A stretch of 29,249 nt of DNA from assembly GCA_021464525.1 (NCBI GenBank), contig JADRCO010000632.1:1-29249 (forward strand). The letters run 5' to 3'. Positions 1 through 11,333 of this stretch are shown here, piece after piece; the stretch's first letter is position 1, and every line of letters begins with the position of its first letter. The notes beneath the pieces were generated by a model. It ran no database searches. It was not told the origin of the DNA and was given only the letters and a program-made list of their open reading frames with translations. The translations under genes and the position numbers were made by a program. This DNA comes from Rhizophagus sp. LPA8_4_AMF. Its lineage: Eukaryota; Glomeromycota; Glomeromycetes; Glomerales; Glomeraceae.

Positions 1-579
1 TTTTAAAAAATGAAGACTATGTTGATTTTATTATTATTTATAAAATTTAACAAACTAGATAGTGTATCGTTACAGTAGGCTATAATAAAATTCCTGACTA
101 TACTTCTATTATGTTAGTTGTAGCATTGATAGCGAGATGTACGCACTTCTAACAGGCTGTGATAAATAGATAGTGTGTCTTTATGACTCATATATACGAA
201 GACAAATACTATTAATTTATGATTTCTATAAATGAAATTATTAAATTTGTGACTTTAAAAATCAAAAACTAATACAGTGTAGATATAAACAAAAAAGAAA
301 AAAAAATCCAGCCGTTATAAGTTCTTGAATATATTGAAAGTTCCAGGACTAAATCAAAGTTTTCTACAGTACTAAAATACACCGTAACTAATTTATTTTA
401 TTTATTTTATGTATATAAGAAAAGTGGTCGATATGACAGTATATAAAGTAAAATAAGGGAAGAAATATAAATCTGTTCTGATAATCCTTCTGTACCGCTT
501 ATTCTGAACACAATACTACTTGTTATGATCCATTATATATATTATTACATGGTAAAAGTGTTAATATTAACGCACTCAT
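1..579. other. Intergenic, AT-rich, no gene seen
   Basis: No open frame with recognisable protein content was found on either strand. The stretch is AT-rich with scattered short homopolymers and stops in all frames. It sits beyond the 3' side of the decayed kinase remnant that follows. Confidence 0.6.
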
Positions 580-830
580 TTTTGATTAATATCCCAAATT
601 TAATATTACCTTCAGCCAGTCAGCTAAATAAATTTTACAACCCACCTCCAGTATCATAAGTAGTATTTTCAAATTTATTGAATGTATTCATTCATTAGAT
701 TGTTGTATTAAATCATCAATATTTTATTTCCATTAGCAAGAATTCCTTAAAGCATTTCAAAGTTGAAACCAATCATCTGTACTATATCAGATCTTTCATA
801 TATTTCTTTTTTTCTAAATCTAAAATTAGC
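580..830 (-). pseudogene. Decayed kinase exon-2 remnant
   Basis: Read on the minus strand, this stretch follows the second exon of kinases A and B base for base over several segments. Near 806-828 is the equivalent of the DLEKRKE start of that exon. Next come the residues matching FKENF and the DELIQQSQ-like helix (about 695-765). Near 600-655 are the equivalents of the glycine-loop strand and the ADWPEG segment. It has lost the ATG, carries several indels and stop codons, and lacks the CGEC knuckle in readable form. No matching exon 1 or exon 3 was found next to it. It is a fragment of a sixth family member; the homology is clear by eye but its ends are approximate. Confidence 0.72.
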
Positions 831-3041
831 CTTTAAGTATAAGTAAATTATTCGTTATTTTACCTAATAATTATTGAGCATTAGTTTTGGAACTACTTTT
901 TATTATATCGTCAATTTTAATAATGTTATTGAAAGATATATTCTCTAATATCAATTATTGTTATAATGATTGTTCTTAATTCAATATAATTATAATATTT
1001 TTAATCCTTGAAAATTAAACTTTTCTTACTTTTCTTTAAAAAAAGTACTATCTGCTGAACTAATCTAGGTTCTTAATCGAATCAATTATGGTCAATTATT
1101 AATCGAGCCAATCAATTAATCTATCTCAAAATGTTGGCTTCAATTAAAAATCGAGATCGATCAATTGATCAATTGAATAAACTGTTAACCGATTACAAAA
1201 AAAAAAGATGATGTCAAATCAAAATTTAATAAAGAAAATTTTCTTTTTATTAATTTTTATTTCAAAATTGATGTATTCGAATGCATATATTCCAAATAAC
1301 ATGATCAATTAATTGATTTTTGATCGAACATGGCAAAGTATAATTATCAATTAATCGATCAAAGGTTGTTATTTCGTTAAAGTTTTGGAATAAATTGAAA
1401 AGATTTCTTTTTTTACAGTTAATAAATTTCGAGCAATATAGTAATTTATTATGAAAATTATTTTCTTCAAACTTTTCTCTCAAAATTTGGGTCAGCAGCT
1501 TTATAAATTTTGCTCGAAATTGAGCTTTGATACTTTATTAAATAATTAAAATAATTAACAATTTTTCGCAAAATAGAGTTTAATCTTTAATAAATTCATG
1601 TATCATTATTTCTACGATAAACACCGCTATATATGTTTTCTAATAATACTGTATTTGTTTAGAATAATATTTATTTCCATATTTTGAGATAATTTCAGAA
1701 TTAAGATTTATAAGCCTTTCCTTCTAATTTATTATAATTTTATTTATCACTAAATCATTAGTAACGGGCATAAAACTTTAAAAAGATTGGGACAGAAATT
1801 GGCATTTACAGAAGAAAGTGTTAAGTGTTAATAAATATTTGCTAAAAATAGCACAGCAATCATGCATTGCTAGCTTATATTGGAAATAATCTTTAGAGGG
1901 TTACTTCTGCAGGGTCTGGTTCATGTATGGAAATAAGCTAGATTTGTTGATGTAATTATTTAGAATTGATAAGAATTGCGAAACAAAATTATGAATGACG
2001 GAGTTAATCGCAAAGTTTGCGACTAACCATGTATTTTGAATATTTCGATGTTACTACGCTTGTGACCGGCTAACTACACATTTTTTAAGTTGCAAAAAAT
2101 TTGTTAATTAAAAATGTTTCTAATTTATTATATTTTGTCAGTATTAAAAAATTTTATAGTGATTTATCATATACTTACAAAACAATGATTTTCAAGTAAT
2201 ATTGATATATAATCTGTTCTATCATTACATTTAATGGTTCAAATTTAATTAAATTTAATTTCATTTTTTATATTTACATATTAAGTTACTTCCATTTTAT
2301 AAAAGTCATTATAATGATGAATATTTCAAAAATTAATAAAGGTATTTAAAATATCATTATAGATTAAAAGATTAAATCGTATTAGTATTAAAAAGAGTTT
2401 ACAATAAATATTCTAATAATATAAAAAAAGTTTTGAGGAAAACAAATAGTAGCAAGTGAAATCTGCGGATTATCTAATCAACTGTTTACTAATACGTTAA
2501 CAGTTTATTGCGGGACTGCAGAAATCTGTAATTGATATTACATTATTTTGATCAACTGGCTGTATTGAAAAGGTTTTTTACCGAATGATTATTTTATCGA
2601 TTACAGAATTTTGCAACACGACAATAATATTAAATATGTTAGTATTGTAAAATGTTTAAATAAATCAATAATCCAATACAAAAAAAAGAAGCAAATATTG
2701 CCATTTTTCGCATCTTGCTGTTATTAGCCGCAGAATCTGCTCTCAGGCGCAGTAATATGAATAAGATCTGCGGTTAATAGAAACTGCGCAGAAATTTTTC
2801 AGCAATAAATACAATAAGAATTCGGTACGACGACTATGTGATTTATCAAATTTCATGATAAACTAATTTTTTATTAACACATAAAACTTATGTAACAATT
2901 TTTCGTAAACCGGTACAGTATTACATTGTCACATTATAATATTATTTTCTTTTAATACTAAACGCTCGTTGGACATATTTTTTTACACATTTGCATTGAG
3001 GCCTAATAGTAAGATCACTATTATCAAGATCGGGACCAGCT
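831..3041. other. Long intergenic region, AT-rich
   Basis: No supported gene. Between about 1060 and 1400 the words TCAATTAATCGA and TTGATCAATT recur in both orientations, giving locally self-complementary DNA. Between 2455 and 2830 several GC-richer words of the type ATCTGCGG appear in both orientations, but no element boundaries could be drawn. The last part contains the promoter and 5' leader of the Sel1 gene; no certain core motif was recognised. Confidence 0.5.
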
Positions 3042-4160
3042 ATGGATCAAGTCACAAAATCAAATACAGATAATATTTACACATCAAATACATCAAATAC
3101 CAATTTATCATGTGAAGAAATATCTCAAATTATTCAAAATTTTGGTAGAATAAACATAAAAGAAATAGAACCTATAACACAAAACATTGATGTATATAAT
3201 GATTTAAGTATTTTAATTGATGAATTAATTAATCTTATGTTTAAAGCAGTAAATGAAGGGAAAGAAATAATGGTAATTAAGCAATGCTTTTTAGATAATA
3301 TTAATAATTATCAGATAAGTTTACAAAAAATTTATTATTGGCTTTTAAATAATCAAGATAATTCAAATTCTATTTATTTACTTGGATATCTTAATTATTA
3401 TGGAATTGGAATTAATATTAATATGAAAAGGTCACTTGAATTATTTCAAAAAGCAGCAAAACTAGAAAATATTTTAGCCCAACTTGATGTTGCCAATATG
3501 TATTTATATGATAATAATGATAAAAATAAATTAATTGAAGCTTTTGAAATATATAAAAAATTAGCGGAAAGAGAAAATTCATACGGTTTAGTTATGTTAG
3601 GTTATTGTCATGAAAATGGAATCGGAACTGAAAAGAATGAGCAAAAGGCATTCAACTCATTTCAAAAAGCAGCATATTTAGGAAATTCTTTTGGATTATG
3701 GAAGTTAGGATGTTGTTATATATACGAAATCGGAACTAACATTAATGAACAAAAAGCATTTGAATCGTTTCAAAAAGCGGCAGATTTAGGTCATTCATGT
3801 GGAATATACGAATTAGGAGCTTGTTATGAAGATGGAGTTGGAATCGAAATTGATGAAGAAAAAGCATTTGAATTATATCAGAAAGCAGCAGATTTGGAAA
3901 ATTTATGTGCAATAAATGCATTAGGATGTTGTTATATTACTGGAATTGGAACTGATATTGATATGCAAAAGGCATTTGAATTATTTCAACAGGCAGCAAA
4001 TTTAGGAAATTCTTCTGCTCAATATAATCTTGCTGCTATGTTTGAAGATGGATATGGAATTAAAAAAGATATGATTCAGGCAATTTACTGGTATAAAAAA
4101 TCTGCCGAACAAGATTATCAAGATGCTAAAGATAAATTAATGGAACTTCAAATTGTGTAA
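3042..4160 (+). CDS. Sel1-repeat protein
   Basis: Single-exon gene of 372 residues. From about residue 109 to 359 the protein is a chain of some seven Sel1-like repeats of about 36 residues. Each is a helix-turn-helix unit with the consensus A-x-x-x-L-G-x-x-Y-x-x-G-x-G-x-x-x-x-x-x-K-A-F-x-x-F-Q-K-A-A; the second (about 144-177) is degenerate. Residues 1-108 are Ser/Thr/Asn-rich and then helical, with no signal peptide or membrane segment. Sel1 repeats form a superhelical protein-binding scaffold, so the likely role is as an adaptor; the partner cannot be told from sequence. In mycorrhizal fungi similar repeats often follow a kinase domain. Here there is no kinase domain within the frame and none just upstream, so it is either a stand-alone type or a fragment of a fusion. 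The first ATG (GCTATGG) has stops upstream in its frame and a reasonable context. Confidence 0.9.
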   Translation: MDQVTKSNTDNIYTSNTSNTNLSCEEISQIIQNFGRINIKEIEPITQNIDVYNDLSILIDELINLMFKAVNEGKEIMVIKQCFLDNINNYQISLQKIYYWLLNNQDNSNSIYLLGYLNYYGIGININMKRSLELFQKAAKLENILAQLDVANMYLYDNNDKNKLIEAFEIYKKLAERENSYGLVMLGYCHENGIGTEKNEQKAFNSFQKAAYLGNSFGLWKLGCCYIYEIGTNINEQKAFESFQKAADLGHSCGIYELGACYEDGVGIEIDEEKAFELYQKAADLENLCAINALGCCYITGIGTDIDMQKAFELFQQAANLGNSSAQYNLAAMFEDGYGIKKDMIQAIYWYKKSAEQDYQDAKDKLMELQIV

Positions 4161-6091
4161 TTTTAATTAAGGTAAATTATAAATCTTTTTATTTTCTTAA
4201 TAATGTTTATATAATGTTAGCAATATTAATTTGAATTACCCTTGAATGATTCAATCGCAAATATCCGACGGAGACCTGGAGTAGGAAAAAACTGTGTTTA
4301 ATAATTAATTACAGCTTGTTACTTCACATTATTCAGAATGTTTTGAATAAATTTCCTTTAAAAATTTGAGTACATTATTTAAACTGTATTACCGGAGGCA
4401 AAATGCATTTAGCTAACTAGCTTACATTAATAAAAGTTCAGATAATTTCATCTAACATACTGTAAGTATTTGACATACTGTAAGACCAATTTCTAATTTT
4501 ATCTCAAAATTAGGTCATATTTATTTTTTTTTTATACGTAAAATCCAAATACTAAAACTCTATTAAAAAAGTGATCCGTATATTATATTCCATCTTTTTT
4601 CCGTAAAAGGCTCATATTTCCGGAATTAATAACCTTATATCACGAAATTTATTGAATTATTTACATTTTCCGTGAATGGATGCGTGAAAGGTATCGAGTT
4701 TACAATGAAATTTTTATAAGGAAAGTTGTTTATGAAGTTAAAGCCATCTATAATTAGTAATAATAAAGTAACATTTATACTAAATATTGTTTAGGAATGT
4801 CAATTAGTAAATGATTAAAAGCGACCGAGGCTCCCAAAAAATCAAAGAATTTAACACCTGTATCCATAATCCTGAAATTTACCATCCCAAAAATTTTTAT
4901 ATTCCCTAAATCTCATTAATCAATCACAGTCATTATCCCAACATTAAATTTATGGCTAAAATAATTTTCTGATGTTGATTAAGTAATTAAAAACCGAATT
5001 ACAACAATGGAATTCATATATAGTATTGCCGAGTTATTAGTTCAATATATTGAAGTATTTAATTTATTTATTTAATTAGCAATTATAATACCGTATTTAT
5101 TAATACAGATCTTTGGTGCTGAAAAATTTATTATAAGTAATAATTGTGATTCAATTAATTAATTTGTTTCATCTCACTTAATGGCAGTATTTTATTTGCA
5201 AAATGTAATAAACAAATCATTTACATTAAAATTGTTAGAATAATCCAAATTATGAGATAATAAACAAGATTATGAATTTCAGATTATTAAAATCTGGGGA
5301 TTGGGTGAATGCCAGGAATTGGGATATATAAAAGAAGCAGGTAATTAAGGTAATTACTCGTTTGATAGTAATGAATGAACTCACATTAAAGAACTGATAA
5401 TTATATTCCTTACCTATGACTATATTTTGACCATCCGGTTAATAGTAAATAAATGTTTATACTTTAACATTGTATTTGTTAGATTCAAAGTGTACAATTT
5501 ACATAAAGTATATTTTAGTTGTTTTGTAGCTTTATTGAATATAATTTTCAAAAAAAATGTATAGGCATAATTTTTGGGATAAGATGAATATCATCATTAC
5601 GATATAAAACCATATTCATTATAATAATTTCACAAAGAGATAATAATCTTTTGGATTTTTTCAAGAATATCCTCAAAAAAATTGGACTAATACCAGTTTT
5701 ATATATCTTTCTAATGTGATAGTGAACATCTATCTATACGAGCAGGACAAATAGCAATATTGCCTTCAGCAAATATTATTATCCAAATATCCAAAAAGTT
5801 ATTATAAATGACCCATTGGACTAATTAGATCAATTAGACCGATGTTTAAACAGCGTCTTTTTTATCAATAAATATAATGAAAATATTTTCTGAATTTCTG
5901 TAGGAAGCAGACTACTAGATGTCTAGATTGTCTAGATGCTGCACTTAATAATTCATCACCACCTCTAATAATCCTAAATAATAAATATGATTTTTCAAAC
6001 CAACTTTTCCTGTGATTCTTTAGTAAATGTAATAAAATTGAAGGGTTTGGTATTTCTATTGTAATTATAATACTACAGTAAATTTTTTTTT
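4161..6091. other. Intergenic region
   Basis: No supported gene. It contains the 3' end of the Sel1 transcript, then AT-rich sequence with short direct repeats such as CATACTGTAAG twice near 4457-4485. The open frame of about 84 codons on the minus strand at 5865-6119 starts inside the orphan kinase exon and runs into unrelated sequence, so it is not called. Confidence 0.5.
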
Positions 6092-6150
6092 CCCCATTCT
6101 TTCCATAAATTTTTAACACCAGTTTTAGAAGTATTTTCTAATGTATCCAT
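6092..6150 (-). pseudogene. Orphan kinase exon 1
   Basis: On the minus strand an ATG at 6150 begins MDTLENTSKTGVKNLWKEWG. This matches exon 1 of kinase A (MDTSKQ... then ADVKNLWKEYDGEYQ) with an internal deletion. The reading then breaks into a run of A before the splice donor should appear, and none of the later kinase exons follow. The sequence upstream (about 6151-6530) also resembles the upstream region of kinase A, including a copy of the conserved ACAATA-T-CGTTAT box near 6181-6195. This is the surviving promoter and first exon of a lost copy directly downstream of kinase A. A transcript could still start here, but no kinase could be made. Confidence 0.75.
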
Positions 6151-7669
6151 TTTATATAAATTTTTCTAAGAAAAAAATAAATAACGAATATTGTTATAGC
6201 AGTTATCGAAAATATTTAGTAATTAATAAATAAATTCTTATATAAAAGATAATTCAGAATTCGATTAATTTCGTATTAGTGGTTAACTTGCAAGCAAGAT
6301 ATTAAAATGAATACTAGCAGAAAATTAAATTTACGATGAAGATAATATTTTAAGAAGAAAAATAGGTAAAATAAATAAATAAATAAATTGCAATGGATAT
6401 TTGATTCTAATATATAAAAAAGAGTGTGTCTTAATTTAGAATTTTTGTGTTAATGTTATCAGTTATGGATTAGAACTATCTCATGACTAAAGATTTCTTT
6501 TTTTTTGTTCCGCAGTAATTAATTAAAAATAATGACATTTATAATTTTTCTCTTTTAAGTAAAACTTTTTTCTGATAAAAAATTAAATATGGGATCTCAA
6601 TTAATTATTTTTACTTTATTAATATAAAGATGAATGAAAATTTAAAAAACTTTTCGTATAAAAAAGTAATAAATACCGAATTGAATTAGGGGAAAACATC
6701 TATTTTAAAATTTAAAACTTCCATAAAATGTTACACTATGAATGCTTTTTTTTCATGTATATTTATTTAAACGTTCGTGTAATGTCATTTTCACGCTGCG
6801 TGATATAATCGCGTCTTTTTTTTTAGTTAGTGAACTTTGTCCTTTTGATATATAACGTAAAACAATAAAAAAATTGTACTGTTTATATACTGTATACCTT
6901 CCTCGAACTTATCAACTCATCTATTATAAAATTAATTTTTTTGAAAAAAACCTCGATATTATTATTCAGCCAAAGATTAATCAATCATATGATTTTTAAA
7001 CACATTTGTTTTTAACGCATTCATTCACATTCAAATTTAAAACCGATTTTTTCAATCAACTGATCGTGGGAACTATCTAACCGATGATAACTTTTCTTTT
7101 ATTCCCATAAGAAGATTAGAACAACTGATAATTCGTGTAACCAAAAAATATTCTACACAAAAAACAATATCTTGATCATTTTTCCTATTTATACAATATA
7201 AAGTTCTTAAAATCACGGAAATTATTTTTAATTCCGTAAAAAATTTTAAAATTTATAATTTAAGGATGCCGATCTACCAATTTAATTGTTATGTGGTCAA
7301 AGATTATTAAACCGGATAAAACTAAAAAAATATTTTCATGTATATAACGAATAATTCGTCTCATTAGAGAGAACAAATTAGATAGGACCGAGGACGATAC
7401 GACGGTGTATTTATCCTGTAATTCAAACTTTATTTTTCTTTGATTCAATAAAATCGTATGATTTACAACTTCGCTCGTTATATTGTATAATAATTTTTTT
7501 TTAAATTTTTATATTTTATAATTATTTTTTTTTTTGCATTTTTTTTTTCTAAAGAAAATTTGGTAAGGTAATATATAACAATAAAGTGATGAAAATCAAA
7601 AGAATTTATAAAAAATGAAATAATATAAAATAAATAAAAAGTTTGAAATACACTAATTTACTGTAAAAT
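6151..7669. repeat. Kinase A 3' flank and orphan-copy promoter
   Basis: No gene. The part from about 6,770 to 7,669 is mirrored at about 28,110-28,720 in inverted orientation. Matching landmarks include the TTTTCACGCTGCGTGATAT palindrome (6790-6806 versus 28682-28697), a segment around the GATCGTGGGAACT block near 7060, and AAATCGTATGATTTACAACT near 7452. About 6151-6530 resembles kinase promoters. Runs of T and the AAAT microsatellite (7703-7728) add low complexity. Confidence 0.7.
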
Positions 7670-9565
7670 TCATTCATCGTCTTGATTGAGATCTACTTAA
7701 AAATAAAATAAATAAATAAATAATGAATAAATTAAATTAACGTGATTTCACATATTTAAAAACAAATATCTTACCTAATTCATTTAATTCACAATCCAAG
7801 CATTCAGAAACTATTAATAAATTGAAAATTAAATATCATTATAATAAATCATAATAATCTTTAATAATGCGAGGTATATACTTACTTGGATTTGCTGATG
7901 TTGATGAAACGGGCTCTAATAAATAAATAAATAAATAAATTTATAAAATATATTTTCATATTAATTTTTAAACGTAAATTTTACCTTGAAATGAAGATAA
8001 ATAATCGGTTGAATTTACTGGTTCTGGAAGATTTTCAAAATTTAATAGTCTGCTAGTATAAATTGCTTGTGGGTGTGTTTGAAGATTTTTCGATTTATTT
8101 TCATTCGTTCTATTTTTTGATTTATTCACTTTAATTTTTTCACATTCTTTTATTTGAGAATAAATTTCGCCAACTTCTTCGTTAAGTTCATCGTAATATT
8201 TTTTTAATTGTTGAAATAACTCTTTAGCAGTTGGTCTATTTTCTGCTTTAGCATCCCAACATTTAATAATCAAATTTGCAATTAATTTTGGTGTATCTTC
8301 AGAAATTTTTGGTCTAAATCCTTTGCATATTTTAACCACCAAAACATGATCATGAGGAATATCATTAAAAGCAATTTCTTCTGACATATATTCATTCATT
8401 ATTATTCCAAATGAATAAATATCCGCTGCCTTTGTATATTGATATCCATGTAAAACTTCTGGTGCCATATAAGGTATTACTCCATAAACTCCTTTTCGCT
8501 CATTATCATTTACTGGTTGACACATTCCTAAATCACTAATTGATGGTGGTAAACCTTCATCAATTAATACATTGCCTGAATGAAAATCTTTATGAACTTT
8601 TCCAGCATCGTGAATAGCTGAAAGCCCATCTACGATCGTAAATAAATATAGAATTTTATCCTCATATTTTGAACCATCCATTAAATTATTTCTCAAATTT
8701 CCACTCTCATAATATTGTAAAACCATCATATAGTTTTGGGTGTCTGGATCTTGAGTTATTCCATAACTTAAGACGGTACTAATACAAGAGAATTCTGAAA
8801 AATAATATTTAATCTAATATGGTTATTTAAAATAGAAATTTTGTTAACAAATATGTATTAATAAAGAAATGTAAATTAAAGCAATATTTATTTTAATTAC
8901 CTCATTCAAAAAAATCATTACTTATATTAGATGAATTATCTAAACTTTTTAATGCAACTTTAATATCTGGACTTCGATACCATTTTTTATTTTCAATATC
9001 CCAATATTCAATATTTCCTTCAGGCCAGTCAGCCATGTAAATTTTACTAAAACCGCCTCTGGTAAGATAGGTAACATTTTCAAAGTTTTCAAAAGGTATC
9101 CATTCAAGACATTTCGTGGAAATTAAAGCATCAAGTTGTGATTGCTGTATTAATTCATCAATATTTTTGTCTCCGCTAGTCCAATTTTTAAAATTTTCCT
9201 TAAACCTTTTAGCATTACAAAGTTGACACCAAGTTACTCCTGTACCTGGTTCATTACATTCTCCACACACTCCGTAAACTTCTTTTCTTTTTTCTAAATC
9301 CATAATATTTATCTTTTTAAGAAGATAGCAACTAGTTTCATCTGATTCAGTACTAGTTGAACCAATGGAAAAATTTGTAACGTGATACTAAATGATAAAA
9401 AAAAAATTTTTTTTAATAAAAATTTATATTATTCATTTTTATTTATACTAATGAATTTACCTGATATTCTCCATCATATTCTTTCCATAAATTTTTAACA
9501 TCAGCATTAGAACTATTTTTCATTGTATTTACAGTAGTATTTATATTTTGTTTTGATGTATCCAT
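7670..9565 (-). CDS. TKL-type protein kinase A (frameshifted)
   Basis: Six exons rebuilt from GT..AG signals and alignment to kinase B: 9565-9461, 9387-8901, 8813-7985, 7915-7886, 7810-7775, 7695-7670 (TGA). Without the extra base the product would be 503 residues. Exon 1 encodes a short Ser/Asn-rich start. Exon 2 has a Cys knuckle (C76, C79, C89, C92), an SLDNS segment, the loop RGGFSKIY and VALK lysine. Exon 3 has VHKDFHSGN (catalytic D273), a DLG magnesium motif (D291) in place of DFG, YMAPEV and a complete C-lobe ending RPTAKEL. The last exons give SECLDCELNEL and an acidic end. Family knowledge: this is an expanded serine/threonine or tyrosine-kinase-like group; substrates are unknown. 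Oddity: the T run at 8908-8914 has seven bases where six are expected, so the frame meets TGA just before the intron and the catalytic lobe is lost. It may be a genuine lesion or a homopolymer error. Confidence 0.8.
8908..8914 (-). other. One-base T-run frameshift in kinase A
   Basis: The minus strand reads GAT followed by a run that makes seven T in all, then GAATGAG and the donor GTAATT. The pseudogene at 27133-27138 has six T and kinase B has a non-homopolymer equivalent, both giving ...F-L-N-E in frame up to the donor. Exon 2 as read is 487 bases, one more than a multiple of three, while the flanking exons fit phase 0. This single base decides whether kinase A is functional. Confidence 0.8.
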
Positions 9566-9590
9566 TTATAAATAATTTTAACAAAAAAAA

Positions 9591-9606
9591 AATAACGATT
9601 ATTGTT
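9591..9606 (-). promoter_or_regulatory. Conserved upstream box, kinase A
   Basis: The minus strand reads AACAATAATCGTTATT about 26 bases before the ATG. The same word occurs before the pseudogene (26528-26543) and, with one change, before the edge copy (29142-29157); a weaker form precedes the orphan exon (6181-6195). Its fixed place near the start codon suggests a core promoter or 5' leader element. Recent common descent of the copies could also explain it. Confidence 0.5.
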
Positions 9607-10974
9607 TTAATAATTATTTTGTTTTAGCGAATATAATTAATTGCGAACTTCTATACAATATAAAAATAAAAAGGCAATTAGGAATTCAAATTATAAATTA
9701 TGAAGTAACAGACAAGATATCAAAAAATAAAAACAAGACTTTTTACAATTAGGATAATTTTTTAGTAAGTAAAAAACTGTAAAAAAGGTGCAAAAAAAAA
9801 AGAGTTAGGTACAGTATTACGAAAATATTTACTTAAATCTCCGTCGAATGAACCACTGAATGAACCTTAATTTATATTTTGTGTTTATGTTATGACCTCA
9901 TGAATAAAGGTTTCCTTTTTTGGTTTTAAATTTCTTGAACCACGTGAAATTTTGTTAATCTCATCAAAAATTCAGTATACCAAATGTTAATGTAAATGTT
10001 AGTAAGTAGCCGTTATTAAAAAAGTTTGATTAAAGAATATAAAGTGATAAAATTAACTAAAAAAAAAAATTACATTATATGTAATAGTTTATTTATGCGA
10101 CACGTGAAATAACTCTTTTATCTCATGGAGACTAACGTCCAGTGATGAAAAAAGTGGGAAAAGTATAAATAAACTATAAAATCACGTGAGCCCGAAAAAT
10201 ATCATCAGAAAAATTACAGGCATGAATATTTCATCAAAAAAAATCACTGGCGACTAATTAATAAGATAAAATATTCATATATTCGGTCATGTTATAATAT
10301 CAGCAATAATGAAAACTCGCTTGAGTTCACAACGTCACCGTATTACGGTAATTTAACATGGTTATTAAATGAAAGTTGCGAAAATTCTTTTGTATTATAT
10401 GCTAATTTCAAATTACGGTAATCATAGATTTTAGATGATTTATGAAAAAGATTGCAGAGTTTAAGAAAAAATTGTATAATTGTATAATAATTTATAAAAC
10501 TTAAAATATTTCTTATATGTAATACTTTCTTATTCAGTTATTCTGTTCTAACAATAGCTACCAAAATATTTTATAAATAAATAAGTTTATTATAAAACCT
10601 GTTTTGATGTGGACTTGTTGAGGTACGTTGATAGTATTTGATGATATTTTGATATGTTTGTTTATGATTAAAAATAGATCTTTGAATATTAATTGTAAAC
10701 CTATCAAATATCAATAGCATGTTATATTATAAGTCTTTTAAGAAATTTACCCAAAAATTTGAGAATTGGAAGTATATAATTTTTTGTGAACTTTTAAAAA
10801 ATCCTATTTATTAATCAAATGTAAATAAGTCAAACTAGGAGGATACTCTAGTGAATCTAGTCATGTGTATATTACTATCGTAAAAAAATTCCTATTGATA
10901 ATATAAGTATAATTGTAAGTTGCTAATAAACTTTTTATCTCAGAAGTGTTATTTGCATTTATGTAATAAATTCT

Positions 10975-11072
10975 CCATAAGTGCACCCTCTATAAATGCA
11001 CACCCTCCCTAAATGCACGCTTATACCCGGTCCCAAGGAGGGTACATTTATAGAGGTCTGACTATAATTATC
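10975..11072. mobile_element. Small foldback insertion with empty site
   Basis: About 98 bases bounded by inverted repeats: CCTCTATAAATGCAC..CCTCC (10987-11008) and GGAGGGTACATTTATAGAGG (11037-11056), with a short spacer between them. The mirrored arm near 26040-26076 reads straight across from ATTCT into CTTTCCAATTATTC, so this arm holds the insertion and the other the empty site. The sequence is too small to encode anything. It resembles a miniature inverted-repeat or foldback element; its superfamily cannot be named. Ends are accurate to a few bases. Confidence 0.7.
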
Positions 11073-11333
11073 TTTCCAATTATTCTTATAATTTCTATCT
11101 CATCTAAACACATAATCTAAAAGTCACTCATGGTTGAATTTCAAATTCTTATTTTATATTTATATACAAATAGTCAGGTTATCTTGACCCCGATTGAAAA
11201 TACAGTATCTTCAATTGTAATCCTTTGAAAATATATATGATTATCATAATTGAAAAGTTTGAGTGTTGGATAAAGTGGATTTCATAACGCCGAGAAAACC
11301 GATTATCAGTATAAAATACGGTATACACATTAC

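Larger units (their letters stand above)
9566..11333. repeat. Kinase A promoter region, arm 1 of duplication
   Basis: No gene. The first part (9566-10040) is the promoter of kinase A and is strongly similar to the regions before the pseudogene (26330-26567) and before the edge copy (28750-29171), read in the opposite sense. The part from about 10,700 to 11,290 is mirrored by about 25,810-26,260. Landmarks are AGTCAAACTA near 10833, the ATCTCAGAAGTG block near 10937, and the CAGGTTATCTTG and GAAAATACAGTATCTTCAAT blocks near 11176-11215. Three CACGTG palindromes lie at 9941, 10101 and 10183. A small foldback insertion lies inside (listed separately). Confidence 0.75.

Noticed and set aside
1262-1483. 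73-codon minus-strand frame
   Set aside because: Lies in a TCAATTAATCGA-rich repeat area, with no family features and low-complexity composition.
2455-2830. Possible transposon remnant with repeated ATCTGCGG words
   Set aside because: No consistent inverted ends or target duplication could be found by eye.
7260-7448. 62-codon minus-strand frame in the kinase A 3' flank
   Set aside because: The mirrored copy near 28,200-28,330 does not keep the frame, which indicates non-coding flank.
8786-8791. Splice acceptor TTTTTCAG for exon 3 of kinase A
   Set aside because: It looks strong but puts the exon out of phase; the upstream CATATTAG before ATTAAATATT keeps the frame and matches kinase B.
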